The notes: generated by a model from the letters alone, not told the origin. Counted from the first letter of the stretch, positions 1-9,723 are shown. The stretch is 64,000 bases of DNA from Haloarcula pellucida (GCF_014647235.1 NZ_BMOU01000001.1:724262-788261), one strand, 5' to 3'. Translations and numbers: made by a program.

Positions 1-445
1 CACTAGCGGCGAACGTGGATGCACTGAAAACTTGAAGAAACTCTCTTCGTTTCATTGAATATGATATAAAGTTAGAGGTACTTAATTCTCATTCTCTACA
101 GTTTGCGTTTTAGATAGGAATATCTGATTTATTTTCTAGTTCAAGATCGCGAATATTTCTCTGGCTGTGTTCTTGAGTGCCGTCCCGCACAAGATGCACA
201 CTATCCTGACCGTTCTATAAGTCGCCTCTACTGTCCAGAGTGGCTGACCAGCGACATCCTCGTCAGCGGGAGGGCTGCTTCTGAGGCGACGGTATAGCGC
301 TAGTTCGACGACCTGGCTGTGGGTACGAAGCCCCCTCACACATCGTTGGCGGCCCTGAACGCTGACTCCCTCCGAAAGTACGCACGCAAGGTGTTTTTCG
401 GCCGAGCTGGAGAGAGTGACCCGGTTCGACCGGGTCGGTCCACCG

Positions 446-613
446 ATGAGTCTCGAAATACTCGATCGACACAGCGAGACACTGTTCGAATTCCTCTGGT
501 GTCCCGTGTGTGGACACGAGGTTTTCAGCCACATTCCCTTCGAGGGAGTGTTCTGCAAGAACTGCAACACCTACCTAACGGCTGTTTTCGCGGGAAAAGT
601 GTCGAGACGATAG
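446..613 (+). pseudogene. zinc-ribbon protein, 3' truncated fragment
   Basis: A 55-residue reading frame carries two Cys pairs (CPVCG and CKNC, about residues 19-37) that form a zinc ribbon. The N-terminal text (MSLEILDRHSE, LFEFLWCPVC) resembles a conserved haloarchaeal zinc-ribbon family (DUF7567-like, from memory). That family is about twice as long, and here the similarity stops just after the second Cys pair, where the frame ends in an unrelated tail. I therefore read it as the 5' part of a gene broken by a rearrangement. The ATG at 446 was chosen over one at 416 because the conserved text begins there. It could still be expressed as a short zinc-binding protein. Confidence 0.5.
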
Positions 614-693
614 GGTTTCAACAGAGCCGCATCGCCCTTTCTACAGGTGTTGGGATGGACGAGTGCGCTCGTCGCGAGCTGTCTCCGGTCTAG

Positions 694-1049
694 TCGGTAG
701 CTGTCACCGGATGTGTACCACCCGAGTCGAACGCGACCCGTGAGCCATCCACCGACGGAACAGCGCTGGACGTGACGGTCACCGACACCACCTCGACGGA
801 CCAGTCGGTCAGCGCCACCGTGTCGGCTGACTCGTCAGTAGTCGTCGAGGAAACGGTGACACTCTCGTCCGGCGAATCGGCAGTCGTCGCAGCAGGCGTC
901 AGGCGACGGGGGCGTCCGAACTGAGCGTCGAGAGCAACGGCATGCGGACCACGGCGTCAGTAACTATCGGTGCGTACGCCGTCGAAAACGGTCGGCACTC
1001 TCGTGTGTCGGGTCGACCCGGCGACGGATCTCTCGCTGTGTCTCAGTGA
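694..1049 (+). pseudogene. frameshifted fragment of a secreted surface protein (CARDB-like)
   Basis: Two frames join into one degraded protein. From 694 to about 921 the frame reads beta-rich, Thr/Ser-rich text (ALDVTVTDTTSTDQSVSATV, then VVVEETVTLSSGES). It hits a stop at 922-924. From about 915 the sense continues in another frame (SELSVESNGMRTTASVTIG) up to a stop at 1047. This composition is typical of CARDB or adhesion-type domains of haloarchaeal surface proteins, similar to the C-terminal half of the neighbouring gene at 1111-4128. There is no start codon or signal peptide, so it is a remnant. It lies on the strand opposite that neighbour. Confidence 0.5.
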
Positions 1050-1110
1050 GCGTGGTCGTTCGATTGCCCACCTACACTTCGACAGCGCCGAGTGAGCGAC
1101 CGACCTCGTC

Positions 1111-4100
1111 TCAGAGCTGTCGACTGAGGACGGCGATACTGCCCGCGACGAGCCCGATACTGCCGAGTGCGAGGAGACCCAACAGGAGCGGGGACGTCGA
1201 CCCGCCGCCGCCAGTGCCGGTGTCGACCCACGACTCGGTCTGGGCGGTCTTCGCTTCGCCGTCGACGGCCACCGACGCGTTCTGTCCGTTGACACCGACG
1301 GTGTACTGACCGGGGTGTTCGATTCGCTGCTCGAAGGTGACCGTCTTCGTCTCGCCGGGCGCGACGGTCACGGACTGCCGCTCGACTACCTCACCGAAGA
1401 CGACGAAGGAAGCGTTCTCGGTGCCGGTGACAGTCCCGTCGTTACGGAACGTCGCACGCACTTGCACGGACTCCCCGGTGCCGACCGTCTCGCGTTCGAC
1501 GTCGACCGACGGGGGGCCGATGTCGGCTCTCGCCGGCGCGACGTCGACCGTCGTCTGGAGGCCGGCGACGGTGAGTCGCTGCTGTCCGGCCCGCCTCGGG
1601 ACGACGGTGAACGTGAGGCGTTCGGTCTCGCCCGCTCGAATCGTCACGCGCTCGGAGGCGACGACGCGGCCGCCGAGGACGGTGGTCACCGTCTCGGACC
1701 CGTCCCGGTGCCCGTTGTTGGACAGCGTCACCGAGACGTTCACCGACTGGTTCACGACCGGAGACTCGGCGATGGCGAGGTCGGTGCCGACGACCTGCGC
1801 TGTCGGGAGACCGACGGCCAGCGGTTCCTCCGGGCCGGCCGTCGCGTTGATGACGACGGTCGAGTCGTTTCGGACCAGCGTCGTCTCGGCCGTCTCCCAC
1901 CCGGACCCGTTCCACGTCGCGACGGCGAGCGAGTCGACCGACCCACCGCGGTTTCTGATCGCCGCCCGGTCGATAGCTAACTGGTAGGTGACCGAGGACG
2001 GGGCGGGCCCCGACGCGACGCTCGGTCCGAGCGCCAGCATCGTCTCGTCGCTCCCGAGTGGCGGCCCGTCGCTGCCGTTCCACTCGTCGGTCACCGCCAC
2101 CGCACTCCCCGATTCCACGTCGGCCAGCGCGATGCGCTGGACCCTCACCGAACCGCTTCCGAGCGTCCCGTCGTCGAGGCCAACACCGACGACGTCGGCG
2201 TCGACGTTGCTCTCGACGGTGACGGTGTTCCCGTCGCTGCTCGCCGTCGCGGCCGGTTCGTCCTCGTCGGGTTCAGGCGGCGGAGCAGGGGCCGCTCCGC
2301 CTCCGCCGCTGTCGCTGCCGCCGTCGCCACCACTGCCCCCGCCACCGCTCTGTGAAGCGCGCTCGACGGTCACTTGCGCGCTGTCCGTCGCCGTCACGTT
2401 CGCGCTGTCGGTGACCGTCAGGCGGATGGTCCGGTCGCCGGCGGTATCGAACGTCGCCGTCAGCGAGGGGGTCGTGGTCACGTTCTCGGCGGTGCCGTCG
2501 CCGTTTAGGTCCCACGCGTAGGTCGCCCCGCCGCGAGGCACCGTCGAGTTCGAGGCGTCGAAGGTGACCGCAGTATCGACGCGTGCGGTCGCGGGTGCGT
2601 CGAGTCTGGCGACCGGGTCGTTGCTCGCGTTGCGCTGGACCGTGAGAGTCGCGTTCGCGCTATCGTTCCGGCCGATGGCGTCGACCACCGTCACGCGGAC
2701 GGTCCGATTGCCGATAGTGGCAAACGAGGTGGTCAGCGAGGGGGTCGTGGTCACGTTCTCGGCGGTGCCGTCGCCGTTTAGGTCCCACTCGTAGGTTGCC
2801 CCGCCGCGGGGTACCGTCGAGTTCGAGGCGTCGAAGGTGACTTCCTGGTTCACCGTCGCCGTCGCCGGCCCGTCGATGGCCGCCGTCGGGTCGTTGCTCT
2901 CGTTGGCCTCGACTGCGATCGTCGCGTTCGCGCTGTCAGTCTGGCCCAGCGTATCGACGGCCGTGACAGCGACCGTCTGGTTCCCGACCGTGTCGAACGC
3001 CGTCTCCGTTCTGGCCGCCGTCGTCGTCCGGTCGACCGTGCCGTCGCCGTCCACGTCCCACCGATACTCGCTGATGCCCGTGTCGTCGGTGGAGTTGCTG
3101 GCGTCGAGGACGACCGTCTCGTTCGGCGTGGCCGTCGCCGGTGCGTCGAGTCTGGCGTCCGGTGGGCTGTCGTCGACGACTTCGATAGTCACGTTCGCCG
3201 TGTCGGAGCGACCGAACCGGTTGCTGACAGTCAGCGTGACGGTGAACGTCTCCGTCTGGTTGTACGTGTGCGTCGTCGTGACGCCCGTCGCACTCGTGTT
3301 GTCGCCGAACGACCAGTCGTACTCCGCGGACGGGCCGACCGTGGAGTTCCCGCCGTCGAACTGTACCGCCTCGCCGCTACTCACCGTCGTCGCGTTCACC
3401 TCAACGGCCGCGTCGAGACAGGTCCCCGCCTGCACCTCGACTGGACTGTCTTTGTCGAGCGCCACGAGTTCCTCGTCTGGCCCGCTCCTCGCACGCCACT
3501 CGAGTGGGTCGTACGGCCAGTCGAGTTCCGGGTCCTGTGCGGCGAAACTCTCCTCGTCGAACGCGGGGTCGATACGGATCGCCGTCTCGTTCAGGTGTCC
3601 GAGGCCGACCATCGCCGCCCCGTCGGTCCGTCCCTCCGTCCACATCCAGTCTATCTGACTGCTCGTCTCGCCGTGTTCGAAGTTGTCGTCACGGTTCTGG
3701 TAGGTGTCGTCCTCGACGGGCCACGACGCCTCCTCGGGGACGTTCGTAATCGACATCGACACCGAGCCGTTGCCGACACCGTCGTTGCGAGCGTCGTGAA
3801 GGAAGAGCAGACTGTCACCGTTGGACCCGCGATAGACGTAGAGTTGGCTTACGTTCGACACCTGTCTGTCGTCGGTCCCGTGAGAACTGTAGTCGGTCCC
3901 GTCGCCGCCGTGGTAGTCGTAGTACGACGAGACGTTCTGTGAGGCGTCGCCGACGATGGTAAGCGGGATACACCGCTCACCCTGCACGACGCTGTAGGCG
4001 GTCGGCCTGTCGTCGACGTTCTCGACGTTTCCCGCGGCCGATCCGACCGGTCCTAAGGGGCCGATACTGGCGCCGACGACGAGCAGTACCAGGGCGATGC

Positions 4101-4128
4101 TCCTGATTGCGAGTGTCTCCCGTTCCAT
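1111..4128 (-). CDS. secreted PKD-repeat surface protein with C-terminal membrane anchor
   Basis: This is a 1005-residue exported protein, probably cell-surface. It has an N-terminal Sec-type signal (about residues 1-31) and an N-terminal region without recognised family. Four PKD-type beta-sandwich repeats follow between about 240 and 580, each with the YDWSFGD/YEWDLNGDG-type core and a V-T-V-x-D ending. Next come a Gly/Ser/Pro linker near 590-640, further beta domains including two CARDB-like segments (about 780-950), and one transmembrane helix near 975-1000 ending in SRQL. Repeats three and four are nearly identical in DNA, so recombination between them is possible. PKD domains usually mediate adhesion or glycan binding; the exact role here is unknown. 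An ATAACAAA element lies 57 bases upstream. Confidence 0.85.
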   Translation of the reverse strand: MERETLAIRSIALVLLVVGASIGPLGPVGSAAGNVENVDDRPTAYSVVQGERCIPLTIVGDASQNVSSYYDYHGGDGTDYSSHGTDDRQVSNVSQLYVYRGSNGDSLLFLHDARNDGVGNGSVSMSITNVPEEASWPVEDDTYQNRDDNFEHGETSSQIDWMWTEGRTDGAAMVGLGHLNETAIRIDPAFDEESFAAQDPELDWPYDPLEWRARSGPDEELVALDKDSPVEVQAGTCLDAAVEVNATTVSSGEAVQFDGGNSTVGPSAEYDWSFGDNTSATGVTTTHTYNQTETFTVTLTVSNRFGRSDTANVTIEVVDDSPPDARLDAPATATPNETVVLDASNSTDDTGISEYRWDVDGDGTVDRTTTAARTETAFDTVGNQTVAVTAVDTLGQTDSANATIAVEANESNDPTAAIDGPATATVNQEVTFDASNSTVPRGGATYEWDLNGDGTAENVTTTPSLTTSFATIGNRTVRVTVVDAIGRNDSANATLTVQRNASNDPVARLDAPATARVDTAVTFDASNSTVPRGGATYAWDLNGDGTAENVTTTPSLTATFDTAGDRTIRLTVTDSANVTATDSAQVTVERASQSGGGGSGGDGGSDSGGGGAAPAPPPEPDEDEPAATASSDGNTVTVESNVDADVVGVGLDDGTLGSGSVRVQRIALADVESGSAVAVTDEWNGSDGPPLGSDETMLALGPSVASGPAPSSVTYQLAIDRAAIRNRGGSVDSLAVATWNGSGWETAETTLVRNDSTVVINATAGPEEPLAVGLPTAQVVGTDLAIAESPVVNQSVNVSVTLSNNGHRDGSETVTTVLGGRVVASERVTIRAGETERLTFTVVPRRAGQQRLTVAGLQTTVDVAPARADIGPPSVDVERETVGTGESVQVRATFRNDGTVTGTENASFVVFGEVVERQSVTVAPGETKTVTFEQRIEHPGQYTVGVNGQNASVAVDGEAKTAQTESWVDTGTGGGGSTSPLLLGLLALGSIGLVAGSIAVLSRQL

Positions 4129-4185
4129 GATGGTCCGACGGGCTGGTGCCCGACTGAGTATGGCCGGGTTTCAGAAGAGTACGGC

Positions 4186-4193
4186 TTTGTTAT
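4186..4193 (-). promoter_or_regulatory. ATAACAAA promoter-like element (PKD protein gene)
   Basis: Exact ATAACAAA on the minus strand, 57 bases before the start at 4128. It is one of ten exact copies of ATAACAA(A/T) found upstream of genes in the glycan cluster. Confidence 0.5.
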
Positions 4194-4220
4194 GGAGCAC
4201 CGTCTTTCAGTAACGGTCAC

Positions 4221-5336
4221 TTACAGCGAGTCAGTGTTCAGTTGAATCTGCTCGCCGGCGTCCGGTCGCGCCGCGGCCCGTCGTATCTCCTCCATGATGC
4301 GGAGCGTCCACGTCCCTTCGGCCACGGGGACCGGCATCGGGTCGCCATTGTGAATCGCCCTGGCCTCGACGTCGAACTGGTAGTAGTGCGAGTCGAGGTC
4401 GCGCTCTGCCGCCCAGTCGTCGGTGAGACTCCGGCGGGCGACGGCGACGACGTTCTCCAGCGTCCCCTCGATGCGCCCGAGGACGTGGTCGACGTTGGTG
4501 AGCGCCCGGGCCGTCACCGAGGCGTCGTAGTCTCTGTCGAGGACCGTCACCGTCTGGGAGACGATGTCGACGAGGAGACTGCCGCGTTCGCCGTGGATTC
4601 GGATGGACTTGTGCGGGACGTCGCTCGCCAGTATGGTGGCGTTACAGAGGACGTCGGTCTCGCTGGTGTACTGGAACTGGACGCTGTCGTAGTCGAACCC
4701 CTGCTCGTACTCCCGTGTGAGTGCGGTCTGGGCCTGAATCGCGTCTTCGGCGACCGGGTAGCCGCCGAGTTTCAGTACGATGTAGATCGGGTGTGGCAGC
4801 CCCTCCTCGAACTCGCCGCCGGGGAGGTCGAACGCCCACGCACCCCGGCGCACGTCGTCGGGATACGTCTCGCCCGTATAGAGGATGTTCACCGACCGAA
4901 CGTTGCCGATAGCCCCGTCGTCGATGAGGCGAGACGCCTTCCGGACTGCAGGGGCGAAGTTGTGGTTGTGGACGACCGATACCGGGACGTCTTGCTCGTC
5001 TGCGAGCGCCTCCAGTTCTTCCGCCTCGACGGCAGACGTCGTCACGGGTTTCTCTATCTGGACTGCGATGCCGTCTTCGATGGCCATTCGTGCCAGATCG
5101 AGATGGGTCTGGACCGGCGTACAGAGGTGAATCCAGTCGAGGTCCTCGCGGGCGAGCATCCCCTCGAAGTCGGCGAAGGCGCCGATGTCGTACTCGGTCG
5201 CTTTCGCTCGGGCGCGGGACTCGTCTACATCACAGATCGCGACCAGATCCGTCAGTGGACACTTCTGGAGGCCAGAGAGGTGTACGTCGGACACCATGCC
5301 GCCGCCGACGACCGCACTGTTCAGCGTCATCGTCAC
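4221..5336 (-). CDS. Gfo/Idh/MocA-family oxidoreductase
   Basis: A 371-residue NAD(P)-dependent sugar oxidoreductase-type protein. The N-terminal Rossmann fold shows AVVGGGMVSDVH near residue 8, and the family signature EKPVTT lies near 95. The C-terminal half is the usual beta-sheet domain, with the HNHNFAPAVRK and GLPHPIYIV text expected around the active site. The family oxidises or reduces sugars or nucleotide sugars; the substrate cannot be read from sequence. It is divergent from the glycosyltransferase gene at 5564 and shares an intergenic region that carries two ATAACAAT elements facing apart. The protein begins MTMTLNS; starting at the second Met (5330) would put it 26 bases from its element, like several other genes here. 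Confidence 0.88.
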   Translation of the reverse strand: MTMTLNSAVVGGGMVSDVHLSGLQKCPLTDLVAICDVDESRARAKATEYDIGAFADFEGMLAREDLDWIHLCTPVQTHLDLARMAIEDGIAVQIEKPVTTSAVEAEELEALADEQDVPVSVVHNHNFAPAVRKASRLIDDGAIGNVRSVNILYTGETYPDDVRRGAWAFDLPGGEFEEGLPHPIYIVLKLGGYPVAEDAIQAQTALTREYEQGFDYDSVQFQYTSETDVLCNATILASDVPHKSIRIHGERGSLLVDIVSQTVTVLDRDYDASVTARALTNVDHVLGRIEGTLENVVAVARRSLTDDWAAERDLDSHYYQFDVEARAIHNGDPMPVPVAEGTWTLRIMEEIRRAAARPDAGEQIQLNTDSL

Positions 5337-5356
5337 ATCCCCTCGCTGCTGTCGGT

Positions 5357-5364
5357 ATTGTTAT
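5357..5364 (-). promoter_or_regulatory. ATAACAAT promoter-like element (Gfo/Idh gene)
   Basis: Exact ATAACAAT on the minus strand. It is 20 bases from the first Met (5336) and 26 from the second (5330), the position of a TATA box for a leaderless message. Confidence 0.55.
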
Positions 5365-5485
5365 AGGCGCTGTGTGCCGCGGTACGCGCCTGCTACTGCC
5401 GTCGACACGGCCACGCTACCGGACACCGACGGCGGTCTCCTCTCGACGCCCGTCGCGCCGGCCGAACGCGTGACACAAGCCGAGC

Positions 5486-5493
5486 ATAACAAT
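5486..5493 (+). promoter_or_regulatory. ATAACAAT promoter-like element (GT2 gene)
   Basis: Exact ATAACAAT. Its last bases overlap an ATG at 5492, which makes that ATG an unlikely translation start and favours the start at 5564. Confidence 0.5.
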
Positions 5494-5563
5494 GGACGAG
5501 ACAGCACCAGTTTCCGGCGAGAATGGGTCCCGAAAGTCCGCGGCGAGTCGGAGCGTGGTGACG

Positions 5564-6607
5564 ATGTACCGTGACGCAACCGTCGCCGTCGTAGTGCCGG
5601 CGTACAACGAAGAAGGCCTCGTCGGCGAGACGATAGCGACCATCCCCGGCTACGTCGACCGGGTATACGCCGTCGAGGACGGGTCGACCGACGGTACCTG
5701 GGCGGAGATCTGCCGGACAGCAGACCGGATCAACGCTGCGAGCGCCTCCAGAAACGGCTTCTCTCGTCGGGTCGTTCCCATCAGACACGACGAGAACCGC
5801 GGCGTCGGTGGCGCGATAAAGACCGGGTACCTCGCCGCCCGCGAGGACGGCATCGACGTGACTGCGGTCATGGGCGGGGACGCACAGATGCAACCGGAAC
5901 TGCTCGAAGGCGTCATCCGTCCGGTCGTCGAGGGCGAGGCCGACTACGTCAAAGGGAATCGCCTCATGAACGAGGCCCACCAGAGGGGGATGCCCCGCTT
6001 TCGCTACGTCGGCAACCGCATCCTCACGTGGCTGACTCGCATCGCGAGCGGCTACTGGACTATCGGCGACCCGCAGAACGGCTACACCGCCATCTCGCTG
6101 CACGCCCTCGAGGAGGCGGGTATCGAGGACATGTACGAGTACTACGGCTACTGCAACGACCTCCTCGTCAGGTTGAACGTCGCGGGCCTCCGGGTCGTCG
6201 ACGTTCCGCGGCCGGCGAACTACGGGGACGAAGAGAGCCACATCGCCTATCGCTCGTACATCCCGAAGGTGTCGGGGATGCTCCTGCGGAACTACTTCTG
6301 GCGCCTGCGGACCAAACACCTCTACGAGGGGCCGTACTCGATGCTCGCGTTGTTTGCCGCCGCGGCGACGACCGTCCTCGGCGGCGTCGTCGATACGATA
6401 CGGAGCGACCGGTCTCTCCGCGAAGCGCTGCCGCGGCTGCTCGGGTCGCTACTCGTCGGCACCGCCTTCCTCGTCGGGGCGCTGTTAGTGGACCGCGACT
6501 ACGAACGGCATCTCGATGACCGCCTCGACCCGTCCGTCACCGAGAGCCCGCCGGCCGACGGCGAGGCGTCTTCGGCCCCTGTCTCGACCGCTGTCGGCGA
6601 CGACTGA
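5564..6607 (+). CDS. family 2 glycosyltransferase, membrane-anchored
   Basis: About 347 residues. The N-terminal GT2 (GT-A fold) domain shows VAVVVPAYNEEGLVGE near the start, then VYAVEDGSTDGTW, and VTAVMGGDAQMQPELL as the likely DXD-equivalent region. The NGYTAISLHALEE text is typical of dolichol-phosphate-sugar synthase relatives. Two hydrophobic segments near the C-terminus (about residues 255-310) suggest membrane anchoring. It probably transfers a sugar to a lipid carrier on the cytoplasmic face. The start was set at 5564 (MYRDATVAV) because the GT2 fold begins there, a GGTGA ribosome-binding site precedes it, and the ATG at 5492 overlaps the promoter-like element. Confidence 0.85.
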   Translation: MYRDATVAVVVPAYNEEGLVGETIATIPGYVDRVYAVEDGSTDGTWAEICRTADRINAASASRNGFSRRVVPIRHDENRGVGGAIKTGYLAAREDGIDVTAVMGGDAQMQPELLEGVIRPVVEGEADYVKGNRLMNEAHQRGMPRFRYVGNRILTWLTRIASGYWTIGDPQNGYTAISLHALEEAGIEDMYEYYGYCNDLLVRLNVAGLRVVDVPRPANYGDEESHIAYRSYIPKVSGMLLRNYFWRLRTKHLYEGPYSMLALFAAAATTVLGGVVDTIRSDRSLREALPRLLGSLLVGTAFLVGALLVDRDYERHLDDRLDPSVTESPPADGEASSAPVSTAVGDD

Positions 6608-6640
6608 GAGAAACGAGGGCTTACCGGGGATACAGTCACC

Positions 6641-6648
6641 ATAACAAT
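6641..6648 (+). promoter_or_regulatory. ATAACAAT promoter-like element (beta-helix lipoprotein gene)
   Basis: Exact ATAACAAT, 24 bases before the ATG at 6673. No ribosome-binding site is evident, which suits a leaderless transcript. Confidence 0.55.
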
Positions 6649-6672
6649 TCGATACTCGCCGTCAGGGACGGT

Positions 6673-8100
6673 ATGTCAAGGGAGTGGACGCGCCGTCGGC
6701 TACTCGCTCGGCTGGGAACCGCGGGGCTGCTCGGCGCTCTCGCTGGCTGTCCGCGCGAGGACGGCGAGCCGAGGACCGAGACACCGACAGCAGAGACGCC
6801 GCGGCCGACCACCGCCGATACGGCAGTTTCGTACGAGACGCCGACGTCGGCCGACCCGGTAACGTCGACGCCCGCACCAGCGGACTACGAGCAGGTCGTC
6901 GACGTCGTCGAGGAAGGTGCCGACCCGACGGGGTCCGTCTCTATCCACTCGACGCTCCAGTCGATAGACGCCGACCACACGCTGGTCCGGTTCCCGCCCG
7001 GCGAGTACCTGCTGGACGAACACTGGTACGTCGACGAGTTCCACCAGTTGGGCATCGTCGGCCCGGAGGCGACCATCACCACCGTCCCGAACTTCGGCGG
7101 GCCGCTGTTCGGACTGGGTCGCAGCGGAGACGCCACCGATCTCGCCGTCGAGGGGCTGACGTTCGACTTCCGACAGGGGAACACCGGGCCACGACCGCTC
7201 CACCTGACCGTCGCCGACGGCCTGTACGTCTCGGACGTCTCCGTGCGTGGCGAGTTCGATACGAACCAGGACGGGATGCGGTTCGGCGTCACGGACCCCG
7301 ACGGGACAGGCGTCATCCGACGGCTCAGTATGCCGGACGGCGGTGCCCCGCAGTACCGGAACACCGGCTGTTACGTCGGCGAGGACCATCGCGGCCACCT
7401 CCGGTTCGAAGACTGCGTCGTTAGCGGGTTCCCGGACAACGGCCTCTACGCCTCCCCCGCGAGGGGGCGCGTCGACGTCGTCGGCGGTCGCTACGAGAAC
7501 AGTGGGATCTCGAACGTCCGGGTGAGCGGCCCGGCGACCGTCAGGGGCGTGACCGTCCGCTGTACCGAGGCCCGTCGCGGCGTCCCGAACATGCGCGGCA
7601 TCCGCCTCCGCGGGGGCACGGACGTCCTCGTCGATGGCTGTCGCGTCGTGATGGACCGAGTGACGGGCAGCGACGGTGCCATCACCTGCGCAAACTGGCT
7701 CGAATCGGCCACGATTCGGAACACCCACGTCACCGTCCGGGCCGACGGCGTCCGGGCGCTCTGGGCGAAAGACCCGAAGAACGGCTCCAGCGCGGCACGC
7801 CGCTACCCGTTGCAGATTCGGGACCTCACCGTCGACGGGTCCGCCGCCGGGAACACGGCGATACTGATAAGCGGGCGGAACGGGACGCTCCTCGACGGCC
7901 TCTGTGTCTGCCAGACCGGTCCGGGGCGGAACGGCGTCACCGTCGTCCAGTCGGCCGGCTCGGCCCTCCGTCGGTCGTCCATCACCGTCACGGGGACGCC
8001 ACTGGTGACCGAACGGGCACAACTCGACCGGCGTGACCTGCAGCTCCAGTCGCTCGGGAGTCCCGGGCGCGTGAGTAACGACGTGTGTGACTGCTCGTGA
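6673..8100 (+). CDS. Tat lipoprotein with right-handed parallel beta-helix
   Basis: A 475-residue exported lipoprotein. The signal has a twin-arginine stretch (WTRRRLLARLG) and a lipobox ending LAGC near residue 26, followed by a Thr/Pro/Glu-rich linker to about 75. The rest is a beta-helix of pectate-lyase-like architecture, with repeated short strands such as GCYVGEDHRGHLRFEDCVVSG, GRYENSGISNVRVSG and GIRLRGGTDVLVDGC. The family includes glycan lyases, epimerases and structural carbohydrate binders; no catalytic set can be assigned here. It shows the same pattern as the beta-helix protein at 10005-11870, so the two may be distant paralogues acting on the same surface glycan. It converges on the phosphodiesterase-like gene, with 12 bases between stops. 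Confidence 0.82.
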   Translation: MSREWTRRRLLARLGTAGLLGALAGCPREDGEPRTETPTAETPRPTTADTAVSYETPTSADPVTSTPAPADYEQVVDVVEEGADPTGSVSIHSTLQSIDADHTLVRFPPGEYLLDEHWYVDEFHQLGIVGPEATITTVPNFGGPLFGLGRSGDATDLAVEGLTFDFRQGNTGPRPLHLTVADGLYVSDVSVRGEFDTNQDGMRFGVTDPDGTGVIRRLSMPDGGAPQYRNTGCYVGEDHRGHLRFEDCVVSGFPDNGLYASPARGRVDVVGGRYENSGISNVRVSGPATVRGVTVRCTEARRGVPNMRGIRLRGGTDVLVDGCRVVMDRVTGSDGAITCANWLESATIRNTHVTVRADGVRALWAKDPKNGSSAARRYPLQIRDLTVDGSAAGNTAILISGRNGTLLDGLCVCQTGPGRNGVTVVQSAGSALRRSSITVTGTPLVTERAQLDRRDLQLQSLGSPGRVSNDVCDCS

Positions 8101-8112
8101 CCGCGGCGGTGG

Positions 8113-9723
8113 TCACTCCCCGTCCGAGAGATAGCCGAGGTTGGCGAGTCGGTCGGCCACGTCGTGGTCGTCCCGAACCCGTCGCTCCGTCGTCTCGTAG
8201 TCGGGGTACTGCTCGACCGGCGTCGGGTCGACTATCGGGAGGGGGGTCCCGTCCATCCGCTCGTCCCGCGGGACCCCGAACGTACTCAGAACTGTCGGTG
8301 CCACGTCGAACAGGTGTGCGTCAGCGAGCGACGCCGACGTATCGACGGCCGGGCCCGTCGCGGCGAGGACGCCGTCGCGTTTGTGGTTCCACGGCTCTCG
8401 CGGCGTCCCGAACCACTCGCCGAGCAGGGAGCCGTTGAGGAAGTTCTCGAACGCCCGGGGGACGACCAGCACGTCCGGCGCGTCCTCGACGTAGGGCCCG
8501 TCGAAGACGGCCTCTCTGGGGAACACCTCCTCGAAGACCGGGTTCCCGTCGGGGTCTTCGAGGGTCGCGAGTCGGTCGATAACCTCCCGACGCGTCGACT
8601 CGTACGCGTCTGGCTGGACGACGCCATCGGGTTCGCGGCCGGCGAGATTGAGACGCACGCCCAGTTCGATGCGGTCGCGCATGTACGCCTGCGAGGCCCG
8701 GAAGTCGACTTGCTCCGTCCCCGCTCTGACGGCGTCGGTCGGTGCGATTCGAGCGACGACCTCGGCGAGGCCCAGCGGTTCGAGGACGGCCTCGACGCGC
8801 TGACTCGTCACGCCGGCGCGGGCGAGGAGGCCCACGCCTCGTTCCAACAGGCCGGGGTCGGGCGTCCCGCCGCTCTCGCCCTGCTGGAGGCGGCGGCGAG
8901 CGATGGCGTCCCACGACGGCATCCCTTCTCCGCCGGTCGTCGTCTCCAGCAGGTCCCAGTCCCGTAAGCACTCGTTAACGCGGATTTCGTGCCCGTCGTA
9001 GGGGCCGATGCCGTGGTCGCTGACCACGAGTACGTTGTCGGGGTCCGCCGCGTCGAGGGCCGTCGCCACGGCGTCGTCGACGGCCCCGAACACGCACTCG
9101 ACGGCCTCGGTGTCCTCCGGTCGGCGGTGAAACACCGTGTCGGTCTGCTGGAACTCCAGAAAGCCGAAATCGGGGTCGAATCGGTCGACGAGGTAGGCGA
9201 AGGCGTCGCCTCTGGTCTTCGCGTGGGCGGCCACGTCTGCCAGTTCGGCCTCGCCCGGCGTGTCCATCGGTCCGTAGACGGTGTACGATCCGATGGCGTC
9301 ACGCACGTCGTCGAGGACTCCCTCGGGGTGGCCCGGCGGGTCCTCCGGGGAGACGTAACCCGGGATTACCGCGCCGTCGACTGCGCTCGCGGGGGCTGTC
9401 ACCGGGACGTTCACGACGACGCTGCTGTGTCCGTGGTGGTCGAGCAGCTCCCAGAGCGCGCGGGCGCGAACGTCCGTCGCGTCCACGACGTCGTGGTCGT
9501 AGCCGTCGAAGCGGAGGAAGCCGTAGACACCGTGTTTCCCGGGGTTGACGCCGGTGTACAGCGACGGCCACGCGCTCGGCGTCCACGGCGGGAGTTGCGA
9601 GGTCAGGGGACCGCTGGCGCTCTCCTCGAAGAGTCCCGAAAGCGTCGGCGTCACGTCCGCCTCGAACAGCGGGTCGAGTACGGAGCGACAAGTCCCGTCC
9701 AACCCCAACAGCAGTGTCCGCAT
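8113..9723 (-). CDS. alkaline-phosphatase-superfamily phosphodiesterase-like protein
   Basis: A 536-residue protein of the type I phosphodiesterase/nucleotide pyrophosphatase branch of the alkaline phosphatase superfamily. The first metal ligand is in LLLGLDGTC near residue 8. The likely Thr nucleophile lies in PPWTPSAWPSLYTG near 46, and the second metal site is VVSDHGIGPYDGHE near 215. There is no signal peptide, so it should act in the cytoplasm. Relatives are often found in glycan clusters, where they may hydrolyse sugar nucleotides or move phosphate groups; the substrate is unknown. It lies between two genes for exported beta-helix proteins. Its ATAACAAA element is 26 bases upstream of the start. 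Confidence 0.8.
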   Translation of the reverse strand: MRTLLLGLDGTCRSVLDPLFEADVTPTLSGLFEESASGPLTSQLPPWTPSAWPSLYTGVNPGKHGVYGFLRFDGYDHDVVDATDVRARALWELLDHHGHSSVVVNVPVTAPASAVDGAVIPGYVSPEDPPGHPEGVLDDVRDAIGSYTVYGPMDTPGEAELADVAAHAKTRGDAFAYLVDRFDPDFGFLEFQQTDTVFHRRPEDTEAVECVFGAVDDAVATALDAADPDNVLVVSDHGIGPYDGHEIRVNECLRDWDLLETTTGGEGMPSWDAIARRRLQQGESGGTPDPGLLERGVGLLARAGVTSQRVEAVLEPLGLAEVVARIAPTDAVRAGTEQVDFRASQAYMRDRIELGVRLNLAGREPDGVVQPDAYESTRREVIDRLATLEDPDGNPVFEEVFPREAVFDGPYVEDAPDVLVVPRAFENFLNGSLLGEWFGTPREPWNHKRDGVLAATGPAVDTSASLADAHLFDVAPTVLSTFGVPRDERMDGTPLPIVDPTPVEQYPDYETTERRVRDDHDVADRLANLGYLSDGE

